Assembly (NCBI GenBank): GCA_030917925.1
Contig: JAUPTV010000291.1
Location: 1 to 47,768, forward strand
Source of the DNA: Pseudomonadota bacterium
GTDB taxonomy: Bacteria > Pseudomonadota > Gammaproteobacteria > Competibacterales > Competibacteraceae
Reading direction: 5' to 3'
Length of the DNA stretch: 47,768 nucleotides
Below are positions 19,841 through 29,783 of the stretch, one piece after another (position 1 is the first letter of the stretch; the number at the start of each line of letters is the position of its first letter). The position numbers were made by a program, and so were the translations under genes. Under the pieces are notes generated by a model. It was given only the letters and a program-made list of their open reading frames with translations. It did not search any database and was not told the origin of the DNA.

Positions 19841-20887
19841 ATGAATCTTGATGAACTGTTGAACTTTTCCGTACAGAACAACGCCTCGGACCTGCACTTA
19901 TCGGCTGGTTTGCCGCCGATGATTCGCGTCGACGGCGACGTGCGCAAGATTAATGTGCCACCGCTCGATCACAAGCAGGTGCATGGGCTGATCTATGACA
20001 TTATGAACGACAAGCAGCGCAAGGATTATGATGAATTTCTGGAATGCGACTTCTCGTTTGAAATTCCCAAGCTGGCCCGGTTTCGCGTCAACGCCTTCAA
20101 TCAGGACCGGGGCGCGGCGGGCGTGTTTCGCACCATTCCGACCGTAATTAAAAGTCTGGAAGAACTGGGCTGTCCGCCGATCTTCCGGGATTTGATCGCC
20201 GTGCCGCGTGGCTTGATTCTGGTGACTGGCCCGACCGGTTCCGGAAAATCCACGACGCTGGCGGCGATGATCGACCATATCAACAAGAACGAATATGGCC
20301 ATATTCTGACCATCGAAGACCCGATTGAATTTGTTCACCAGAGCCAGCGCTGCCTGGTCAATCAGCGCGAAGTGCATCGGGATACGCTGGGCTTTACCGA
20401 AGCGCTGCGTTCAGCGTTACGCGAAGATCCGGACATCATTCTGGTGGGCGAAATGCGCGACCGGGAGACGATCAGCCTGGCGCTGACGGCTTCGGAAACC
20501 GGCCATCTAGTGTTTGGCACGTTGCACACCAGTTCCGCGCCCAAGACCATTGACCGCATCATTGACGTCTTCCCGGCGGGCGAAAAACCGATGGTGCGCT
20601 CGATGCTGTCGGAATCATTGCGGGCGGTCATCTCCCAGGCGCTGCTCAAGAAGAAGGGCGGGGGGCGCATGGCGGTGCATGAAATTATGGTCGGCGTTCC
20701 TGCCATCCGCAACCTGATCCGTGAGGATAAGGTGGCGCAGATGTATTCATCGATTCAAACCGGGGCGTCCTACGGGATGCAGACGCTCGATCAGGCCCTG
20801 CTGGAAGTGGTCAAGAAAGGCTCGATCACCCGCGATGAAGCGATCACCTACGCCCAGAACAAGGCGTCATTCAAACAGCAGTTGTGA
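19841..20887 (+). CDS. pilT: Type IV pilus retraction ATPase
   Basis: NASDLHLSAGLPPMIRVDGDV; ILVTGPTGSGKSTTLAAMID; EDPIEFVHQSQRCLVNQREVHRDT; divergent from yggS. Confidence 0.96.
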   Translation: MNLDELLNFSVQNNASDLHLSAGLPPMIRVDGDVRKINVPPLDHKQVHGLIYDIMNDKQRKDYDEFLECDFSFEIPKLARFRVNAFNQDRGAAGVFRTIPTVIKSLEELGCPPIFRDLIAVPRGLILVTGPTGSGKSTTLAAMIDHINKNEYGHILTIEDPIEFVHQSQRCLVNQREVHRDTLGFTEALRSALREDPDIILVGEMRDRETISLALTASETGHLVFGTLHTSSAPKTIDRIIDVFPAGEKPMVRSMLSESLRAVISQALLKKKGGGRMAVHEIMVGVPAIRNLIREDKVAQMYSSIQTGASYGMQTLDQALLEVVKKGSITRDEAITYAQNKASFKQQL

Positions 20888-20913
20888 GCAACCGCTCCCC
20901 TGGAATCACCGGT

Positions 20914-20952
20914 CAGCGTGAGGGAAAAACGCCAATCTTACCCCTCACGCTG
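20914..20952. terminator. Hairpin between convergent pilT and pyrC' (candidate bidirectional terminator)
   Basis: CAGCGTGAGGG (20914-20924) and CCCTCACGCTG (20942-20952) are perfect complementary 11-mers; the right arm lies in the 3' end of pyrC'. Confidence 0.6.
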
Positions 20953-22215
20953 ATACACGATCCGCCCTTCCAGGAAGGTGTGCATGACCCGTCCCGGCAA
21001 CGCCCAGCCGATAAACGGGCTGTTCTGACCCCGACTGCGCATGTTGCACGGTTCCAGCAGTGCCTCCGCTTCGGGATCGAACACGCAGACATCTGCCATC
21101 GCGCCGATGCCGAGATGACCGAGGTCTCGCCCCAGAATGTGCGCCGGGCCACAAGTCAGCCGTTCGATGACCGTGGTCAGCGGCAACAGGCCATCCCGTA
21201 CCAATCGCAAACTGAGCGCCAGCAGCGTATCCAGTCCGGAAATGCCCGGTTCGGTATCGCCAAACGGTGCTTGTTGCGCATCAGATTCATGCGGCTGATG
21301 GTCCGAACAAATCGCGCTCAATGCGCCGCTGACCAGGCCGGCCCGCAGCGCGTCCTTGTCGCGCAATCCGCGCAGCGGCGGCTGGACATGACAGCGGCTG
21401 TCAAAGCCGACCAGATCCATCTCGGTCAAATGCAGGTGGTGAACCGACACATCAGCGCTGACCGGCAAGCCCTCCGCACGGGCGCGGGCGATCAGTTCGA
21501 CCGACCGGGCGCTGGACAATCGCCCAAAATGGACCCGCACACCCAAATCACGCACCAGTTCCAGATCACGGGCGATCACCCCGGTTTCCGCCGCTGCCGG
21601 AATGCCGGGCAAACCCATCCGGGTCGCAACCGCGCCTTCGTGAGCGAGTCCATGACCCAGTTCGGCATCCAGCGGAGTTAGAAACACGGTCAGATCGAAC
21701 GTGGCGGCATATTCCAGTGCCCGCCGCAACACCCGGCTATTGGCAATGGGTCGGCCGCCATCACTGACCCCAATGCAACCGGCTTCCTTCAATGCGGCCA
21801 TTTCCGCCAGGCGTTCGCCGCGCAATCGATGTGTCAATGCGCCCAATGTGAGGACTCGGGCCTGCCCGGCGGCTTTAGTACGGCGGCGAATCCACTCAAT
21901 GACCGCCGGTTCATCAATGGGCGGATCGGTATCGGGGGGACAGACCAGCGTGGTAATACCGCCTGCCGCTGCCGCACGGGTTTCACTGGCGATAGTGGCC
22001 TTGTGTTCCTGACCCGGTTCCCGCAAGCGGGCGCACAGGTCAATCAGCCCCGGACAGACGATGTGACCTTGGGCGTGAATCACCTGTTTCGGCGTGAAAC
22101 CGGCCGGCGACTGGCCTAGTCCGGCGATTTTACCCCCAGCGATGAACAGGTCAGCCACTTGATCAACGTGATGGGCCGGATCGATCACCCGGCCGCCCTG
22201 AATCAAAATCTGCAT
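20938..22215 (-). CDS. pyrC': Dihydroorotase-like protein (probable non-catalytic PyrC')
   Basis: Dihydroorotase family fold with HIVCPGLIDLCARLREPGQEHKATIASETRAAAAGGITTLVCPPDTDPPID; HxH metal motif replaced; operon with pyrB. Confidence 0.87.
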   Translation of the reverse strand: MQILIQGGRVIDPAHHVDQVADLFIAGGKIAGLGQSPAGFTPKQVIHAQGHIVCPGLIDLCARLREPGQEHKATIASETRAAAAGGITTLVCPPDTDPPIDEPAVIEWIRRRTKAAGQARVLTLGALTHRLRGERLAEMAALKEAGCIGVSDGGRPIANSRVLRRALEYAATFDLTVFLTPLDAELGHGLAHEGAVATRMGLPGIPAAAETGVIARDLELVRDLGVRVHFGRLSSARSVELIARARAEGLPVSADVSVHHLHLTEMDLVGFDSRCHVQPPLRGLRDKDALRAGLVSGALSAICSDHQPHESDAQQAPFGDTEPGISGLDTLLALSLRLVRDGLLPLTTVIERLTCGPAHILGRDLGHLGIGAMADVCVFDPEAEALLEPCNMRSRGQNSPFIGWALPGRVMHTFLEGRIVYQREG

Positions 22216-23195
22216 CAGGCTTCCTCCCCGGCAGACCGGGCGTGATGGCCCAGCGTAATGGACATGATCGCCATGCGTACCGCGATGCCGTTGGTGACCT
22301 GCTCCAGAATCACCGAGTGCGGCCCGTCCGCTACCCGCGAATCGATTTCCACACCGCGATTGATGGGTGCCGGATGCATCACGATGGCGTCGGGATGCGC
22401 CAGTGCCAGCCGTTCCTCGGTCAGGCCGTATTGCTGGAAGAATTCCTGTTCCGACGGCAACAGTGCGCCCTCCATGCGTTCCCGTTGCAAGCGCAGCATC
22501 ACCACCACATCGACATCGCACAGACCCTCGGCCATGCGGTGGAACACGCGCACTCCCAAATTTTCCACCTGGGCAGGCAGCAAGGTGCGCGGCGCGATCA
22601 CCCGGATATCGCCGGTGCCAAGAATACTCAGCGCGTGGATCAGCGACCGGGCGACCCGCGAATGCAGGATGTCGCCAACAATGGCCACCCGCAGATTAGG
22701 AAAGTCCGGCTTATGGCGGCGGATGGTGAACACGTCCAGCATCGCCTGGGTGGGATGCGCATGGCGGCCGTCGCCGGCATTGAGTACCGCAATATGCGGT
22801 TTGACATGCCGGGCCATGAATTCCGCCGCGCCGCTTTGCTGGTGGCGCACCACAAACATATCGCATTGCATCGCTTCGATATTGCGCAGGGTATCCAGCA
22901 GACTTTCGCCCTTGACCGCTGAAGAGGTCGCAATATTCAGGGTTAACACATCGGCGGACAGGCGCTTAGCGGCCAGTTCAAAGGTGGTGCGGGTGCGGGT
23001 GCTGGCTTCGAAAAACAGGTTGACGATGGTTTTGCCGTGCAGCGTGGGCAGTTTCTTGACGCGCCGTTCAGCGACGCCGCGCAGTGATTCAGCGGTATCG
23101 AGGATGTCCGTCAAATGGCGGTGGGTCAGCCCTTCAATGGTCAGAAAATGCCGCAGACGGCCCTGGGGATCGAGTTGGATATGCGTTCCAGTCAT
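22215..23195 (-). CDS. pyrB: Aspartate carbamoyltransferase catalytic subunit
   Basis: [58 protein letters not shown]. Confidence 0.96.
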   Translation of the reverse strand: MTGTHIQLDPQGRLRHFLTIEGLTHRHLTDILDTAESLRGVAERRVKKLPTLHGKTIVNLFFEASTRTRTTFELAAKRLSADVLTLNIATSSAVKGESLLDTLRNIEAMQCDMFVVRHQQSGAAEFMARHVKPHIAVLNAGDGRHAHPTQAMLDVFTIRRHKPDFPNLRVAIVGDILHSRVARSLIHALSILGTGDIRVIAPRTLLPAQVENLGVRVFHRMAEGLCDVDVVVMLRLQRERMEGALLPSEQEFFQQYGLTEERLALAHPDAIVMHPAPINRGVEIDSRVADGPHSVILEQVTNGIAVRMAIMSITLGHHARSAGEEA

Positions 23196-23692
23196 GGCGT
23201 GGTTTGCTGTATCACTAATTGCAGGAGTTCGGGGCCGGTCAACTGTACTTCCTGACTGGCGGGCAGTTCCAGGCGAGCGCCGACCACATTGGCGTCAATC
23301 GGCAACTCGCGGCCGCCCCGATCCACCAGCACCGCCAGCAACACGGAAGCCGGTCGGCCATAGTCGAAGAGCGCATTCAGCGCGGCGCGGATGGTGCGGC
23401 CGGTGTTGAGTACGTCGTCAATCAGCACCAGATGGCGGCCATCGACATCGAACGGCAGCTCCGAAGGCTGAACCCGTCGATGGATGCCGATGCGGCTGAA
23501 ATCGTCGCGGTAGAAGGCGACATCCAGTTGGCCAATCGGGTCAGTAATGCCCAATTCCTGGCGCAAGCGCTCGGCGATCCAGACTCCGCCAGTGTGCAGA
23601 CCGACCAGCATCGGTTCGGTGATGCCACGTTCGGCCAGCCGTTCGCGCAACTGTCCGGCCATCGCTTTAATCAGAGATTCGGTATTACGCAT
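23192..23692 (-). CDS. pyrR: Bifunctional pyr operon regulator / uracil phosphoribosyltransferase
   Basis: [60 protein letters not shown]. Confidence 0.94.
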   Translation of the reverse strand: MRNTESLIKAMAGQLRERLAERGITEPMLVGLHTGGVWIAERLRQELGITDPIGQLDVAFYRDDFSRIGIHRRVQPSELPFDVDGRHLVLIDDVLNTGRTIRAALNALFDYGRPASVLLAVLVDRGGRELPIDANVVGARLELPASQEVQLTGPELLQLVIQQTTP

Positions 23693-24218
23693 GAGCTATG
23701 TCCTCCAGCTCCCCTTTTTCCAAAGGAAGAACGTCAACCGGTGAGTTGAAACGCAGATTAAACGCCGTTTCCAGAATGATCGCTGCCGCCTGGGCGTCCA
23801 GATGCGCCGGGCTGTTCCGACGCCGCCCGGCAGTGGCCGATTGCCGCTGTTCCGCTTCCCACGAAGACAGCCGTTCATCCATGGTCGCGACGGGCAGATG
23901 GAACCGTCCATGCAGTTGGCGGCAGAAGCGCAGCGCCGCATCGGTCATCGCGTTCGCCGTGTCATCGGCATGGCGCGGGACGCCGACGACCAGTCCATCC
24001 GGACGCCATTCCGCAATCAGGCGAGTAATGGCTTCCCAGTCCGGTTGTTGTTGGTGGGTAGGCAGGATGCACAGCGGCCGCGCTGAACCGGTCAGTGTAT
24101 CGCCCACTGCGACGCCGATTCGCAACCGACCCACATCAAAACCCAGCGCGATGCGCCAAGCGGCGGGAACCTGGGAGAGCAGGGCGGAGTTCGGCCCACA
24201 CTCAGGCGTGGCCGGCAT
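23685..24218 (-). CDS. ruvX: Putative pre-16S rRNA nuclease / Holliday junction resolvase-like YqgF
   Basis: ALGFDVGRLRIGVAVGDTLTGSARPL; VVGVPRHADDTANAMTDAALRFC; TMDERLSSWEAE. Start position uncertain. Confidence 0.9.
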   Translation of the reverse strand: MPATPECGPNSALLSQVPAAWRIALGFDVGRLRIGVAVGDTLTGSARPLCILPTHQQQPDWEAITRLIAEWRPDGLVVGVPRHADDTANAMTDAALRFCRQLHGRFHLPVATMDERLSSWEAEQRQSATAGRRRNSPAHLDAQAAAIILETAFNLRFNSPVDVLPLEKGELEDIAHA

Positions 24219-24771
24219 GGGAAGAGAGCAAATGCAGGTCGATGCCCAGCAGCGCCGCTGAAGCCAGCCAGCGCTGCTCGCTGGGGATTTCAAACAGGAT
24301 GCTGAAATCGAAGGGACTCGATAACCAGGCATTGTCCAGCAGTTCCTGCTCCAGTTGACCAGGCCCCCAACCGGCATAGCCCAGGGTTACCAGCAGATGC
24401 TCTGGCCCCTGGCCCAGCGCCACCGCCTGCAAAATGTCGCGGGAGGTGGTGATGCCAATATCGTCAGTGACGCGCAGGGTGGTGCCCCAGTGGCCCACCG
24501 GGCTGTGGATGACAAAGCCCTGTTCGGTTTCCACCGGCCCCCCGTGGTAAACCGGGATTTTTGCCATGTCCGGTTGATCACTGTCGAGTTGAAGGTGTTC
24601 CAGCAGTTGGCCGAGCGTCAGATTGAGCGGGCGGTTAATCACCAGACCCAGTGCGCCATTCGCGCTATGTTCGGTGATGAAGGTCACAGTTTGCGAGAAG
24701 TTAGGATCGTCCAGGCTGGGCATGGCGATCAGGAACTGGTTTTGTAGAGAGGTCGGATCGGTCATCGGCAT
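24202..24771 (-). CDS. yqgE: UPF0301 family protein YqgE
   Basis: LQNQFLIAMPSLDDPNFSQTVTFITEHSANGALGLVINRPLNLTLGQLL; PVYHGGPVETEQGFVIH. Confidence 0.95.
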   Translation of the reverse strand: MPMTDPTSLQNQFLIAMPSLDDPNFSQTVTFITEHSANGALGLVINRPLNLTLGQLLEHLQLDSDQPDMAKIPVYHGGPVETEQGFVIHSPVGHWGTTLRVTDDIGITTSRDILQAVALGQGPEHLLVTLGYAGWGPGQLEQELLDNAWLSSPFDFSILFEIPSEQRWLASAALLGIDLHLLSSHAGHA

Positions 24772-24816
24772 AGTATCGGAATTCAGACCGCCCTTGACAA
24801 GCGCTGGTCGAGCTAT

Positions 24817-25770
24817 TCAACGTGCCCGGATGCGGCCGCCCGGATCAAAACGCCAGGGCGCTTCAATGCGCAGCAGATCCACATCGCGGCGCAACTCCGG
24901 TGAAAAGGGAGGATAAGGTGCGGCCAGTTCAACAATGCGCCGGGCGGCCTGATCCAGTTCAGCATGGCCTGAAGAGCGCACCACCCGCACCTCGCGGAGC
25001 TGGCCATCGGCGCGAATCACCACTTCCAGCAAGGGACCGGCGCTGGTTTGCAAGCGTCGGGCGCTGTCCGGGAAATTGGTTTCTCCCACCCGCGTGACCT
25101 TGCGGGCCCAGTCTGCGGCGTAGAATCCGGCGGCGGAACGGGTATCGGTTAAACTCACGCGCCGGGCGCGAACGCCGCTAGACGCCTGGCGCTGCTGGTC
25201 CGTTTCCAGACTGGCGATTTGACCGAGCAAGGCGGCGCTGTCCAGCCGACCGGGCGTTGAACTTTCGGAACGACGGACTACCGGCGGCGCGACAGGTTTG
25301 GGAGTGACTACAGCTTTCGGCGGCGATGGGGCAACGGGTCGTTGTTCAGGTTTAACCCTTGGCTGAGGTGGCTTCGGCGGAATCGCCGGTTTCGGGGTGG
25401 GTTTAGCGACTGGCAGCGGTTTTGGCGCAGGCTTGACTACCCGTTTCGGCACCGGTTCCGGCGTCGATTTCACCACCGGTTCCGGCGTAGGTTTCGGCTC
25501 CGGGGCGGGTTCCGGCGGGTTCGCCAGAGGTAGAAAGGGCGCGGGCCTGGTCGGCGGCAGCCATTCCATAAAAGCTGGTTCCGGGGGCGTTGCCACTAAC
25601 ACCGGTTCCGGTATGGTCAGGCGCATCTGGAACTGCGGCGGCTCGGGCGGCTGGCCGGGTTCCCGCCAGTGGACCGGTATGCTCAACAACAAGGCAGTAT
25701 GCAGGCCCAGCGCCAGCAGCACGGCCAGCGCCAGTCGGCCTTGCCCGGAATCCACGCCGAACGTCCTCAT
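24817..25770 (-). CDS. tonB: TonB family energy transducer
   Basis: N-terminal single hydrophobic helix, Pro-rich PEP/PKP region, C-terminal NFPDSARRLQTSAGPLLEVVIRADGQLREVRVVRSSGHAELDQAARRIVELAAPYPPFSPEL. Confidence 0.9.
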   Translation of the reverse strand: MRTFGVDSGQGRLALAVLLALGLHTALLLSIPVHWREPGQPPEPPQFQMRLTIPEPVLVATPPEPAFMEWLPPTRPAPFLPLANPPEPAPEPKPTPEPVVKSTPEPVPKRVVKPAPKPLPVAKPTPKPAIPPKPPQPRVKPEQRPVAPSPPKAVVTPKPVAPPVVRRSESSTPGRLDSAALLGQIASLETDQQRQASSGVRARRVSLTDTRSAAGFYAADWARKVTRVGETNFPDSARRLQTSAGPLLEVVIRADGQLREVRVVRSSGHAELDQAARRIVELAAPYPPFSPELRRDVDLLRIEAPWRFDPGGRIRAR

Positions 25771-25786
25771 GCTGGTCCGCTGTCTG

Positions 25787-26737
25787 TCAACACTGCAACC
25801 GTCTGGCAATCGCCGCCATCAGATCATCGCCAATATTCAGCCCGAACTGCGCATCCAGTTCACGGGCGCAAGTGGGGCTGGTGACGTTAATTTCGGTTAA
25901 ATAATCGCCAATCACATCCAGCCCGACAAACAGCAGTCCCATTTTACGCAGGGTTGGCGCGACCTGCCCGCAAATCCAGCGGTCGCGTTCGCTCAGTGGA
26001 ATGCCCTCGCCCCGCCCGCCCGCCGCCAGATTGGCCCGGGTCTCCCCGGCTTGCGGAATTCGCGCCAGAGCGTAGGGAACCGGTTCACCGTCGATCAGCA
26101 AAATGCGCTTGTCCCCGGCGATGATTTCCGGCACATAGCGCTGCGCCATCGTCAATCGTCGGTCATGGTCGGTCAGGGTTTCCAGAATGACATTCAGGTT
26201 GGGATCGCCTTCCCGAAGCCGGAACACCGAAGCCCCGCCCATGCCGTCCAGCGGCTTGACCACGATATCCGCCTGCTCGTTTAAAAATGCTTTAATCCGC
26301 GCCGACTCACGGCTGACCAGAGTGGGCGGACCGCACTGGGGAAATTGCAGGGCGAACAGCTTTTCATTGGCGTCACGCAGGCTGCGGGGCTTGTTCACCA
26401 CGAGGACGCCGGCCCGTTCCGCCAGTTCCAGCAAATAGGTGGTATAGATATATTCCATATCAAACGGCGGATCCTTGCGCATCAGGATCACGTCCAGTTC
26501 GGCCAGCGGCAATTCCCGTTCGCCATGGAACGTGAACCAGCCGCCCTTATTATCCTGAACACGCAACTCCCGCGAGCGCCCAAACGCCTCACTGCCGCGA
26601 GCGTATAGATCCGCCTGTTCGAAATAATGCAGCGTCCAGCCACGCGCTTGTGCTGCCAGCAGCATGGCGAATGTTGTATCCTTCTTGATCGTGATCGTGG
26701 CAATGGGATCCATTACTACGCCGATGTTAAGCGTCAT
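25787..26737 (-). CDS. gshB: Glutathione synthetase
   Basis: MTLNIGVVMDPIATITIKKDTTFAMLLAAQARGW; VLMRKDPPFDMEYIYTTYLLE; KPLDGMGGASVFR. Confidence 0.96.
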   Translation of the reverse strand: MTLNIGVVMDPIATITIKKDTTFAMLLAAQARGWTLHYFEQADLYARGSEAFGRSRELRVQDNKGGWFTFHGERELPLAELDVILMRKDPPFDMEYIYTTYLLELAERAGVLVVNKPRSLRDANEKLFALQFPQCGPPTLVSRESARIKAFLNEQADIVVKPLDGMGGASVFRLREGDPNLNVILETLTDHDRRLTMAQRYVPEIIAGDKRILLIDGEPVPYALARIPQAGETRANLAAGGRGEGIPLSERDRWICGQVAPTLRKMGLLFVGLDVIGDYLTEINVTSPTCARELDAQFGLNIGDDLMAAIARRLQC

Positions 26738-26935
26738 GTGTTTTTTCCCGTCAAGTGGCGTCAATTCGCTTTATGGTTGAACGGCGTTCGTGAAGAAAAG
26801 TTTAACGGTTCCCTCATGGCATCGCAGTGAGTAGTATGCTAAATATCATGTTAAAAAAACCAACCTTCCATCGCAGATCCAGGCGATAGGTGTAAAATTG
26901 ATTAATGAACGCCTCAACTCCTTTGGGGATTTGGC

Positions 26936-27550
26936 GTGGCGCAACCGGTTCCGGAACCCGTCCAGAGGATAGAGCTTGTGGCCGATGCGGTAATAACCCC
27001 CCTCAAGGCATCCCCAGTGTCGCATCCCTTTGATGTGCTACTGCGGCTTGATCAGCGTATCCGCGAGCGGACGCCGGTCCAGGAGGCCGGTGCGCAACTT
27101 TCGGAAATTCGCGGACGGCTGGCGTTGCGCCTTACCACCTGGAACCTGCTATTCTCAATGGATGACGTCGCTGAAATCATCCCGGTGCCCCGCACTATTA
27201 CCCGGGTTCCCGGAGTCAAGCGCTGGCTGATGGGCATCGCCAACCTGCGTGGCAAGGTCATCTCAGTCTCGGATCTGCGGGATTTTCTGACCGAACGGCC
27301 TACTACGCGACTGCCGGGTAGCCAAATCGTCGTGTTGCGTTCCGGCGAATGGGATTATGGCTTGCTGGTGGATGAAATTATCGGGATGAGACACTTTGGA
27401 CCACAACATCGCTTGCCCTCACTCGACGCCCTGGAGGCGAATCTGCGCCCCTATGTAATTGAGGCGTTTCTTAACGAGAACCAGCACTGGCTGGCATTCA
27501 ACACGGGCAAGCTTTTGACAGAACAAAGATTTTTGAACGCTGCCAACTAG
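26936..27550 (+). CDS. pilI: Type IV pilus twitching motility CheW-like protein PilI
   Basis: CheW-like: WNLLFSMDDVAEIIPVPRTITRVPGVKRWLMGIANLRGKVISVSDLRDFL; immediately upstream of pilJ. GTG start. Confidence 0.88.
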   Translation: MAQPVPEPVQRIELVADAVITPLKASPVSHPFDVLLRLDQRIRERTPVQEAGAQLSEIRGRLALRLTTWNLLFSMDDVAEIIPVPRTITRVPGVKRWLMGIANLRGKVISVSDLRDFLTERPTTRLPGSQIVVLRSGEWDYGLLVDEIIGMRHFGPQHRLPSLDALEANLRPYVIEAFLNENQHWLAFNTGKLLTEQRFLNAAN

Positions 27551-27559
27551 ACGGCAAAC

Positions 27560-27609
27560 GGTGAAAGCCGGTTTTTCGGGAGTTTCCCCTCCAGATACAA
27601 GGGTGGGGC
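27560..27609 (+). repeat. Partial palindromic repeat, copy C
   Basis: GGTGAAAGCCGGTTTTTCGGGAGTTTCCCCTCCAGATACAAGGGTGGGG resembles the 5' part of copy A (GGTGAAAGCCGGATTTCCGGATTCCCCTCC); lies between pilI and pilJ. Confidence 0.6.
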
Positions 27610-27639
27610 CATAGGATTTTGTGTAATGAGAAAATAACA

Positions 27640-29703
27640 ATGCGTGACTCGCGAGACTATTCGGTGCTAAAGAGCTTTTCCGCCACCTACCTGGGTCTGT
27701 TAGGCACACTGATGTTATTCATCGTGCTGATGGGTATCATTTTTAGTCTGCTGGCGCAGCAAAACGAGGAGGAAGAAACCCAGTTTATCCTGACGAGCGA
27801 GCAGCGGATGCTGACGCGCGCCGTCGTATCGGATGCGCTCGAAGCAGCACGCGGCAAGGAAAGCGCTTTCACCCGGCTCAAAACCACCCGCGACCGCTTT
27901 GAGCAGATTTTGAAGGATCAGCGCAATGGCAGCGCCGCCTTGTCGCCGGTGGCGCCGGAGATCTTGCCGGCTCTCGACGAACTGGAGAACCGCTGGAAGC
28001 CGGTGCGTGGTGACATTGACACGATCCTGGCTGGACGGGAACCGGTCATGGTGGTCAATAACCTGGCACCGCTACTGGACGGGCCGCTGACGCAGATGAA
28101 TGCCCTGTCCGATGAGATTGCCAAGAGCCTGTCCAATAACAAGGTTGACGCCCGGCAGGTGTATCAGGCCACTAAACAACTGCAAGTTGGCGAGCAAATC
28201 GCCAGCGATCTCAAGCGGATGCTCAGCGAGGGCGGACGGAGCGCGGCGGCGGTAGCCGACCGGTTCAGCCGCAATGTCAACTCCTTTGGCCAGCGGCTCA
28301 GGGGAATGCGGGAAGGCGATCCCCGTCTGAGCATCGATCGCGTCACGCTTCCTGACAGCGCCAGCAAGCTGGCCGAACTCAGCGATCAGTTCAAATCCCT
28401 GGACGCTGAAGCCGCCCGGATCATTGAAAAAGCCCCGGAACTGATCAAGGTCCAAAATGCAGCGCAAAGTGTCGCTGACAAGGGCGATGCTCTGCTGGAA
28501 GCTGCCACCCAACTGCTGGAGACCTATGACGCCCACAGCCACCAGATGCGATTACTCGGCATCCCGCTGGTCAGTTATCCGGTCGCTTACATTCTGGGGG
28601 TGTTGTCCCTGTTTCTGCTGATGGCGCTGCTGTATGTGCAAAATCGCGAAAGTCGGGGGCAACTCGTTGACGCTGAACAGCGTAAGCAGGAAACCGAAGA
28701 ACAGAACCGCCGCAACCAGGACGCCATTTTGCGACTGCTGGATGAACTGGGCAACCTGGCCGAGGGCGACCTGACGGTGCAGGCCAGCGTGACCGAAGAC
28801 ATCACCGGTGCCATTGCCGATTCCGTGAACTACGCCATCGAAGCCCTGCGCGACCTGGTGTCCACCATCAACAGCACCTCCGGACTGGTCGCCGCCGCGG
28901 TGCAGGAAACCAGTGCCATCGCTGACCGACTGGCCAAATCCAGCGAGATTCAGGCCCGGCAGATTGAAAACGCCAGCGCGACCGTCATGCAAATGGCCCA
29001 GTCCATGGATGACGTATCCTCTAAAACCGCCGCTTCCGCCGAAGTCGCCGAGAAATCGGTAGGCATCGCCCACGAAGGCGGCGACCGGGTGCGGCGCACC
29101 ATCAACGGTATGAACGCCATCCGCGAGCATATTCAGGATACGTCCAAGCGGATCAAGCGACTGGGTGAATCATCGCAGGAAATTGGCGACATCGTGGCGC
29201 TGATCAACGACATCGCTGACCAGACCAACATTCTGGCGCTGAACGCCGCCATTCAGGCTTCGGCAGCGGGCGAGGCCGGGCGCGGCTTCGCGGTGGTCGC
29301 TGATGAGGTGCAACGGCTGGCCGAGCGCTCCAGTAACGCCACTAAGCGCATCGAAAACCTGGTCAAGACCATTCAGGCCGACACCAACGAAGCCATCATC
29401 TCGATGGAGAAGAGCACCGGTGAAGTCGTCGGCGGTGCCGGGTTAGCGGAAAAAGCGGGTGAAGCTCTTGAAGAGATTGAAAAAGTATCCGCGAGACTTG
29501 CAGAGTTGATTGACGAGATTTCCAAATCGGCGGGCCAGGTGTCCGAAATGGCCTCACGGGTATCCAATGCGATGATCGCCATCAACGATATCACCGGTCA
29601 AACCGCAGAAAGCAGTGTGGCGACTGCTTCGGCCATTGGTAAGCTGAATCAGTTGGCTCAGGAGTTGCGGCAGTCCGTGGCCGGCTTCCGGTTGCCCGAT
29701 TGA
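27640..29703 (+). CDS. pilJ: Twitching motility methyl-accepting chemotaxis protein PilJ
   Basis: N-terminal transmembrane helix; [57 protein letters not shown] signalling domain. Confidence 0.92.
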   Translation: MRDSRDYSVLKSFSATYLGLLGTLMLFIVLMGIIFSLLAQQNEEEETQFILTSEQRMLTRAVVSDALEAARGKESAFTRLKTTRDRFEQILKDQRNGSAALSPVAPEILPALDELENRWKPVRGDIDTILAGREPVMVVNNLAPLLDGPLTQMNALSDEIAKSLSNNKVDARQVYQATKQLQVGEQIASDLKRMLSEGGRSAAAVADRFSRNVNSFGQRLRGMREGDPRLSIDRVTLPDSASKLAELSDQFKSLDAEAARIIEKAPELIKVQNAAQSVADKGDALLEAATQLLETYDAHSHQMRLLGIPLVSYPVAYILGVLSLFLLMALLYVQNRESRGQLVDAEQRKQETEEQNRRNQDAILRLLDELGNLAEGDLTVQASVTEDITGAIADSVNYAIEALRDLVSTINSTSGLVAAAVQETSAIADRLAKSSEIQARQIENASATVMQMAQSMDDVSSKTAASAEVAEKSVGIAHEGGDRVRRTINGMNAIREHIQDTSKRIKRLGESSQEIGDIVALINDIADQTNILALNAAIQASAAGEAGRGFAVVADEVQRLAERSSNATKRIENLVKTIQADTNEAIISMEKSTGEVVGGAGLAEKAGEALEEIEKVSARLAELIDEISKSAGQVSEMASRVSNAMIAINDITGQTAESSVATASAIGKLNQLAQELRQSVAGFRLPD

Positions 29704-29783
29704 GCAGATTGACGTGAGCGGATTTCGCCAGGGCGTTTTGGGTCGTGATGGATTGGGCGGGTTTTCCGCAGGGGGAGGGTAGG

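Noticed and set aside
22258-23409. 383 aa plus-strand ORF opposite pyrB/pyrR
   Set aside because: Shadow ORF with abnormal S/R/T composition opposite well-conserved pyr genes.
25420-25520. Tandem ACCGGTTCCGGCGT-like units as a regulatory repeat
   Set aside because: They encode the Pro/Glu/Lys-rich periplasmic spacer of TonB on the minus strand, which is expected to be repetitive.
10083-27609. The three palindromic repeat copies as a CRISPR array
   Set aside because: Copies are kilobases apart, in opposite orientations and of different length; they behave as a dispersed element.
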